Source: Dinochytrium kinnereticum (lineage: Eukaryota; Chytridiomycota; Chytridiomycetes; Chytridiales; Chytridiaceae). From it: a stretch of DNA of 29,013 bases. Shown here one piece after another: positions 23,148-29,013 of this stretch (the first letter of the stretch is position 1; each line of letters opens with the position of its first letter). Both the position numbers and the translations under genes were made by a program. The notes beneath the pieces were generated by a model. It ran no database searches and was not told where the DNA came from. It saw only the letters and a list, made by a program, of their open reading frames with translations. The stretch is from positions 1 through 29,013 of the forward strand of contig JADGJT010000301.1 in the NCBI GenBank assembly GCA_027604005.1. Reading direction: 5' to 3'.

Positions 23148-23889
23148 ATGGCCAACAACGCCGTAAACGCCTTGAGAGCAGCTGCTGACGACGGTAACGA
23201 GCACAGGGCTATAACAGCGGGATGCTGCAAATGCATTAAGGGAAGAGGCATCCACAACATTCTCCTCACTGTGACCAACCTCTATGCGCTACGTGCAATC
23301 ATCATTTCAAGGTGGGGGTTTCTTAACGGTCTGATCATTCTGACGCAATCACCATAGATCACCCCTCCTCACACCAATTCTCATCCTCTCGATGTCGTTT
23401 TCATCAATGTACCATCTCTGCGAGCGAAATTACCGAGGCCACAACCTCTCTGGTCCACGGGTCCTACTTTTCCCGTCCTTTCTCCGCAAGTGTCTAAAGG
23501 ACAAGGATCACCCGCCCTCAATCTCCCCCGTCAACGAAGAGAAACTTCTCTTGATATTGGATCGCGTGTTCTCGGTGTTAGCCATCGTGGCTGTGGTTGC
23601 AACCTGTGGGTTTAACACCGTGGGAGCTGTGGCGTCTACAAGGGGGACTGCTTGGATTGCACCAACCGCCGTTGCGAGCCTTGCTCTGTCGGAGCTACTG
23701 GGAAATAAATGGGTGGCTGCCTACTCTATCCTTCACTCGGTGAGTTTATCAACCTACCTAGTATTTGGATGATCTGATTCAAGAGAAAAAAAAAAAAAAA
23801 AGGCCTGGCACATCCTTGTCTACCACCTCCCTTTCGTCTGCGTAGAAGAAGCGATGCGCCGCGGAGAATATCGCCCATTTCTGCATTAA
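23148..23889 (+). CDS. TMEM8/myomaker-type CREST membrane protein, 3 exons (210 aa)
   Basis: Small multi-pass membrane protein. Exons: 23148-23311, 23358-23739 and 23803-23889. It carries the CREST-superfamily residue set in order: a Ser and His in SFSSMYH (S70/S71, H74) at the end of a helix, an Asp starting a later helix (LDRVFSVLAIV, D123), and an HxxxH pair (H181, H185) in ILHSAWHILVYH. This is the pattern shared by TMEM8/PGAP6, myomaker, alkaline ceramidases and PAQR proteins, which act as lipid hydrolases or bind a metal. The spacing and the final HSAWH best resemble TMEM8/myomaker. A Cys-rich patch (CCKC, about residue 28) precedes helix 1. The third exon's acceptor follows a run of A, not pyrimidines; it is supported by the HxxxH motif it completes. 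Confidence 0.65.
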
Positions 23890-23976
23890 ATAATGGTATG
23901 TACAAGAAAAGAGCGCCCCCCACCCAAACGAACATCCCAAGTAACCAGAAACAACAATAACAATAGCAGCAATAAT

Positions 23977-26464
23977 CTACAGCAAGCCATTCAAAGCCAC
24001 AACCAATTCCTCCGCCGTCTTCCATCCATGCTCCATCAAAGTCCAAGTAAATACGCACTCCTCACCCCCCGCACTATCAGGCACAAACACCAGCCCATCC
24101 GAAATATGAGGCAAATTCGGTACAAGTTCTCTCACAAGCGATGCCAACCTTCCCGTCTTCAAGCATTCCTTGTCCGTAACAGGATCAGACAAAACTGGCA
24201 CATATGATTTTAGTCGAACACGAAAGTGATCGTTCCTAGTCATGGCTTGATGAACATTGCGGGGTTGAATGAGCTTGGATTGCGCAAGTTCGAGTCTCTT
24301 GCGGAGAGGCATTTGATAGTAAAGTGGCTGACCTTCCAGGACCAGTATGTCGGTGATGAGGAAGCGTTGGGTTTTCTAAAGCAAAGAGTTAAGGAAAATT
24401 TTCTTATTCGTCAAAAGAATAGGTGATCATTTACCGTTTCGTGATCCACGTCAACCACCATCTCGCCTTGAATGACCGTGTTGTTCAAGGTTTGGGGCTG
24501 AACGTTCAGTGGACCCGATGAGCTAGGGAAAGTAATCTTAACGTGAGATAATTCCCCATGCCCAGAGTACAAAAATACACCCTCGCTGATTATCATCATT
24601 GTGTAATGGGTCCCTTGCGTCTAAAGTTTCAAAATTACTTTAAGTCTCTCATGCAGCAAGAAAGGACATCCCAAACGATCCAAGAAAACAGGCTGCACTA
24701 ACCTTCCAAGTCGCCCAGTAGTTGCCCTCTCGCAAAGCCCCCATATCAGCAGGTAACGTGCCAGAAGGTCTTAAAAACGGGTCCAATTGAATATTCATAT
24801 CTACAAAAAATACAAAAAAAAAAAAAAGAAGGACCGAATCAGCGACAAGCAAAAAAAAGAAGACCAAAAAGCCGCCCACGAAACAAAATGAAACGACCTT
24901 TACCATTAGGCTTTTCTAATAGTTTACAAAGCCTCTCAATAAGTCTCTCCAAATGCGGTGTCCTAACGTGAACTCCTACCCTCGGTGACGTCGGTGATTT
25001 ATTTGGATCCGGAGAGGTCCGTATATATTTATTTGTATGGTTCTGGTTAGTTTCGGCGTCTGCGGATCGCTTCCTCGGTAACGGGAGGGATGGGATCTTA
25101 AACGCTGCGGATGATTCTCTTTTCTTTTGCTGTCAGAAAGACAAAAGAAGGAGTATTAGAAATATTTCAAAATGCTTTCTTAAATATCTTACAGTTCTCA
25201 AAGCTGCGTACTCTTTGTCCCATGCTGGTGGATCCGGGTACCGTGAATTAAGAGGCATGCTCTCACTATACCGAGAATAAAGAGAGTCAAGCATGAAACC
25301 TATTATAGATAGATTAAAGACCATTCAGAGGCAAAACACTCCTTTGCAAGCAAAACACAAATCACACAAACTCTTACTTGAATAGATCCCTGGCGACCTG
25401 GCATTTCGAAAAGCCTCGACGGCCCTGTGTGCACTCCACCCAAGAGACTCTACGAGATAACAGACTATCATGTACCCTGTCACATTATAGGAGAGAACAT
25501 CGTGAACGCCTATAATTTTGTCTGGGTTCTAAAAAAAGTATATTATCAGACCTAAAGGAAAGAAAAGCGAGAATCACTGACCTTTCGGAACACCATATCG
25601 CACGTCTTATTTATTTTTTCAGTCGAATGTAAGATTTCAAGAATAAAGTGAAACGCTGAAAATCTTACCCTAACAAATAACTTTATATCTTTCTGCAAAG
25701 ACCATCAGCAATGAAATAAAGAATTAAAGAATAACACTCACCTCTGCTGGGGGCATGTACGGATCCGAGCAAGGAAAACTCAAATATGTAATCTTTATCA
25801 CGCATGAATTTATCAGCAACCGTCAACAACAACTACTTCAAAAGCAAACTCCAACCTGATGTTTCTCCCAGACGGAAGGATTATACCTTTTTTGGAACAA
25901 AATTAATGGTCAACCTGTTAAGGTTAAAAAGATATTACTAACCTTTGACTCTCACTTTCAGGTCCCAAATTAATAATCATTTGCAAATCGCATACGCCGT
26001 TCTTTTTCTGAGTTCCAACAAACTAATCAACGAAATAACAACCAAAAAAGCAGTGATTTTAGAATCATACCCCTTCAATTTCTCATTTAAAACAACTTAA
26101 CGCTCAAAGCCCGTAACAAACCATCTCAGGTGTAAACACAAATTCTTCATCCATCTGGTGCTCCTTCGCCAACGGGACCTTAAAAGGCAAGAACCCTTTT
26201 TGGAAAGAAATAAAAAAAAAACGTCCATCCCCATCCAAAGAAATAATCAGCAACCTTACTCATCTACGGAAAAATAACCGCACCTTCAACTACAGCTCCT
26301 CGTCTGGGCACCTCTGTCCAGCACTTTGGCGGCTCAGGAAGCTCCACAACCACCCCCCCATCCTCCGCATCACGGACAATCCCAGAGTCCATCAGCTTCT
26401 TCTCAGTCGATACCTCCTCGGTTTCGTCGTCCGACTCGGGGTCGATAAGGTTGGATATCATCAT
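23977..26464 (-). CDS. RNGTT-like: mRNA-capping-enzyme homologue with degenerate active sites, 13 exons (543 aa)
   Basis: Same domain order as the animal/plant capping enzyme: cysteine-phosphatase RNA triphosphatase, then guanylyltransferase. Exons: 26464-26284, 26195-26122, 26022-25943, 25886-25856, 25792-25742, 25692-25669, 25605-25582, 25528-25378, 25299-25193, 25129-24904, 24800-24703, 24620-24435 and 24375-23977; every phase agrees. Homology marks are an acidic start, PPKCWTEVPRRGAVVEGFLP, NPDKIIGVH, LVESLGWS, and later TVIQGEMVVD and HISDGLVFVP. The phosphatase loop expected as HC-x5-R reads HDVLSYNVT (164-172): Cys is Asp and Arg is Val. The guanylyltransferase K-x-D-G site reads KTQG (349-352): Lys is kept, Asp is Gln. 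Motif IIIa has Gln400 for Asp, and motif V (K-W-K) reads T-W-T (521-523). The OB-fold C-terminal domain is absent. Probably a pseudoenzyme; role unknown. Confidence 0.8.
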
Positions 26465-26634
26465 CTTGACGGTGTGGAGCGAACCAACAGTCGGTAAAAG
26501 TTTCGGACCTTGAGGTTGTTGTTGTTCTTTTTTTTTTTTTAGTTTTTTTGTTTGTGCAATGTGTGTTTGTTAAGAGTTTTTAGGTTGTTTGGTTGGTGAT
26601 GTTTTTTGGGTAAAGACCCAAAAAACAAGTTTAT

Positions 26635-28732
26635 TCACACACACTTAGCGCATCCACACTGCGCAATCCCATACTCCCTCAACGACCTCCTCCTCCACTC
26701 CTTCTCATCCTCATCCATCTCCTCATCCCCGCTACTAACATCCCCATGAGGATTATCATCCAAATAACTCACCAAAATCTCTTCTCCTTCCTTGATGTCC
26801 CTAATGGCTTTCACAACGGTCCGACCGTCGTAAACAGCTGGAGGGGCCGACGATCCGCCTCCTGGTGGTTGAGGCTTGAGTGTGAGATGAGAGTCATCTT
26901 TGTAAACTACCGCGTTTGGGGTGCAGGAATGGTTTATGCTGGCTTGGAGAGGGTGTAGGCCCGTTCCTATTTTTTTGGTTTGTTTGTTTTTTTGTTGGAA
27001 AGGGGGGGGTTTAGGTTCAGGTTGGGAGAAGTACCATATGTAACGAACCTTCGGCAAGGAGCGCACTGATCTGCGCTAACGGGTCAAACTCATCATCCTC
27101 ATCTTCACCGAGATCAGCGGGATCGTAATCTTCTCCATCTGCCAACCCTAATCTCTCCCGCGCAGAGATACCACGAAGCCTCTCAATGATCTCCTCCGTG
27201 ATGGTTTGAGGGAGCTCACCAAAGACCGCGAGAAGAGGGGATGGGGTTAATATTGTAACGTTGTTACGTTCAAAGAGGCCCATGAGGAGAGCAAGGAATT
27301 CTGCTGTTAAAACTAGGGAGGGGGGGTTTATATGTTAGGACGTGGCGGGTTCTACAAAACATCTGGGATTTCTTACTGGGCTGAATCTCGGTGCGTCCAG
27401 CAAATACACTCCTCATCTGCCCAATCGTGTCCTCTACAAGCGTCTTCAGGATAAGCTTAAAATCCTCTGGATCATCCTCCTCGGTTGGCTCACAAACCTG
27501 CCAAAAAAAAAGACAAAACAAACAAAAAAAAAGAACAATCAGCTTCTCCAGAAAGCAAAAAAAAAAGACCAGAAAGAGCGACAACCATACTTACGTCCCA
27601 CCAAAAATCCTTCACAAACATCCTAAAGGGCATCATCGCCTTCTTCATCTCAACACCCCTCTCAACCTCCTTCCCAATCCTCGAAAAAAATTTGGCGGCA
27701 AGGTAAAACGCCTCATTGGTTCGTTCGCAATGTGTCAGGAACGTGTTCAGCGCGTCTGTGTTGGGGTTGGTGGTCGGGCAGAGATAGTCATGACCGTTGG
27801 CGAGGTCGATGGATTTGCAGTTTTCAGAACAGTAAACATTAGTACAGGTTCCACCTAGTTTAGTTGGGAAAAGGGAAAAGGGAATGGTTAGAGGCGGCGG
27901 AGGGGAACGGCGGGAGAGGTATCTTTTCTTTCCTTTTTTCTTTTTTTCCTTTTCTTTTTCCCCCCTCATGGATTGCCTTACCGCATGGAACCTCCGGCTT
28001 GAAACATGGATGGATGGGCTTGGATTTTGACCAGATTTTTTCGATGAGCTTTTTTTCGGAGGTGTCGAGAGGGCGTTTTAGGAGGTGCGAGGTCTATTTT
28101 TTTTTATTTTTTTTTTTACAATCTTGTTGTTAATCGAAAAACATCTCATTTAACCATGAGATGAAGGATTACCTGCGATTCCAACGATCCAACGAAATGC
28201 ATGCACCGGCTACAAACTTTCGAAATAGGCTATACCGAGAAACCCCCCCCCCCCACGAAAAAAGCCATAACAACAATCCAAGACATTGAATTGCAACTTG
28301 TTAGCAACAACAACACACACACACGCACACAAAAAAAAAAAACAACCAGGAAAAAACCAGAAGAAAAAAAAAGGACGGCAAGTAATGATAATAATAATAA
28401 CAATAAACCATAAAAAAAACCATCCAGTCTTCCCACCTTATTATTAAATCCCTGCATTCCCAAAACCCCCATCTCAATCACCACAACATCACCCCTCCTA
28501 AATCCCCCCTCCCCAGCAACCATCGTCTTCCCCCTCTCCTCTCCCCTGTAAACAATCTCCACCTTCAATCCTTCCGTGAGGTTCCTGAAATACGCCTACA
28601 CGATCACCATTGTAAGTGATTGAATGTAAAGGCGGAAAAGGAATGGAAAACCTCGGTCGCATCTTTCTCGGTCGGGGAGTAGAAGGTTGCGTTGGTGCAT
28701 GCAAAGTGAGTGAGGAGGTCGTCTTTGACCAT
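26635..28732 (-). CDS. SMYD5-like: SET-domain methyltransferase with MYND-like insert (SMYD5/Set5 type), 8 exons (461 aa)
   Basis: Probable SAM-dependent protein-lysine methyltransferase. Exons in order: 28732-28652, 28595-28437, 28229-28173, 28093-27982, 27854-27595, 27497-27377, 27312-27049 and 26966-26635, all in phase. The split SET domain starts with LKVEIVYRGEERGKTMVAGE and GDVVVIEMG. A zinc insert follows: KVCSRCMHFVG, then CTNVYCSENC and HDYLC. After a helical middle part the SET core resumes with GTGLHPLQASINHSCTPNA (the NHSCxPN SAM-binding motif), IKEGEEILVSYLDD (catalytic Tyr) and a post-SET CGCAKC. An acidic patch (GEDEDDEFDP) precedes the core. The start is the first ATG of a frame that is open further upstream through a Lys/Asn-rich stretch lacking an ATG. 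Substrate cannot be predicted; Set5 and SMYD5 methylate histone H4. Confidence 0.85.
28284..28406. repeat. Low-complexity tracts inside an intron of the SET gene
   Basis: The second intron (28230-28436) contains a (CA)n-like tract at about 28305-28330, A-runs to about 28372 and an (ATA)n tract at about 28386-28402, plus a C-run at about 28245-28254. These are simple-sequence repeats with no coding sign. Confidence 0.7.
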
Positions 28733-29013
28733 TCTATTTTTATTTTTATTTTTATTTTTTGTTTTTTTGTTTTTTTGTTTTTGTTTTTTTTTGGTATTTG
28801 GAGGTGGGGAAAAATTTACGTTGTGGGTGTGCAGAGCAGTAACGAGGAATGAACTACTGTAAATATGTGGAGGTGCGAAAAGACGCGACGCTGCAAGATA
28901 ATACTTGGAAAAGAAGAACAAAAGAAGCTACAAAAATAAAAAATAAAAAATCCACCCCCCTTCCTCATCTCCAAAACCAAAACCAAAAAAGGAAACAATA
29001 AAAAAAACTATGA
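28733..29013. other. Upstream flank of the SET gene with T-rich simple repeats
   Basis: From about 28735 to 28794 the plus strand is ATTTTT and GTTTTTTT repeats. Read with the gene it is an A-rich leader directly before the start codon. Further right are AC-rich and A-rich stretches to the window edge. No gene is recognisable here. Confidence 0.6.

Noticed and set aside
28201..28413. Plus-strand Lys/Asn/Thr-rich frame
   Set aside because: It is simple-sequence repeats inside a SET-gene intron.

Overview
This is a gene-dense, very intron-rich nuclear window from a eukaryote. I reconstructed fifteen multi-exon genes with about 90 short GT-AG introns (roughly 39-260 nt), plus one doubtful single-exon ORF. 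Intergenic gaps are often under 110 bp. Gene content, compact introns, occasional yeast-like branch sites (TACTAAC at 5944-5950) and short divergent promoters suggest an early-diverging, flagellated (zoosporic) fungus such as a chytrid or relative. A unicellular holozoan is the main alternative. The inference rests on a CatSper-type flagellar channel subunit, a minor-spliceosome protein and an animal-like capping-enzyme homologue, all absent from the yeasts and moulds I know.

Layout. 1-830: one doubtful small ORF on the minus strand. 830-1701 (+): unrecognised small protein. 2122-3987 (+): kynurenine 3-monooxygenase. 4045-4852 (+): complex I subunit NDUFA7/B14.5a. 4926-5988 (+): coiled-coil protein. 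6016-7305 (-): COQ2. 7349-8759 (+): mitoribosomal uL3m. 8859-9666 (+): NTF2. 9832-11855 (+): SUT/SLC45-type sugar transporter. 12063-12986 (-): U11/U12 snRNP 25K-like protein. 13079-14849 (-): UNC93/MFSD11-like transporter. 15276-19138 (+): SNF2-RING helicase of the HLTF/Rad5 class. 19246-23072 (-): CatSper delta/epsilon-type subunit. 23148-23889 (+): TMEM8/myomaker-type CREST protein. 23977-26464 (-): capping-enzyme homologue with degenerate active sites. 26635-28732 (-): SMYD5/Set5-type SET protein.

How they fit together. The first third is mainly mitochondrial: KMO on the outer membrane, NDUFA7, COQ2 and uL3m. COQ2 and uL3m are transcribed divergently from a 43-bp gap. The middle holds transporters and nuclear maintenance or splicing factors. 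The last third is the most unusual. A full-length, signal-peptide-bearing CatSper accessory subunit shares a 75-bp divergent promoter with a CREST membrane protein. Next to them lies a fused RNA-triphosphatase/guanylyltransferase homologue in which the key residues of both enzymes are replaced although the 13-exon reading frame is intact.

All exon boundaries were worked out by hand from splice-site consensus, frame continuity and remembered family motifs. No alignment or transcript data were available, so single exon ends may be off by a few codons.
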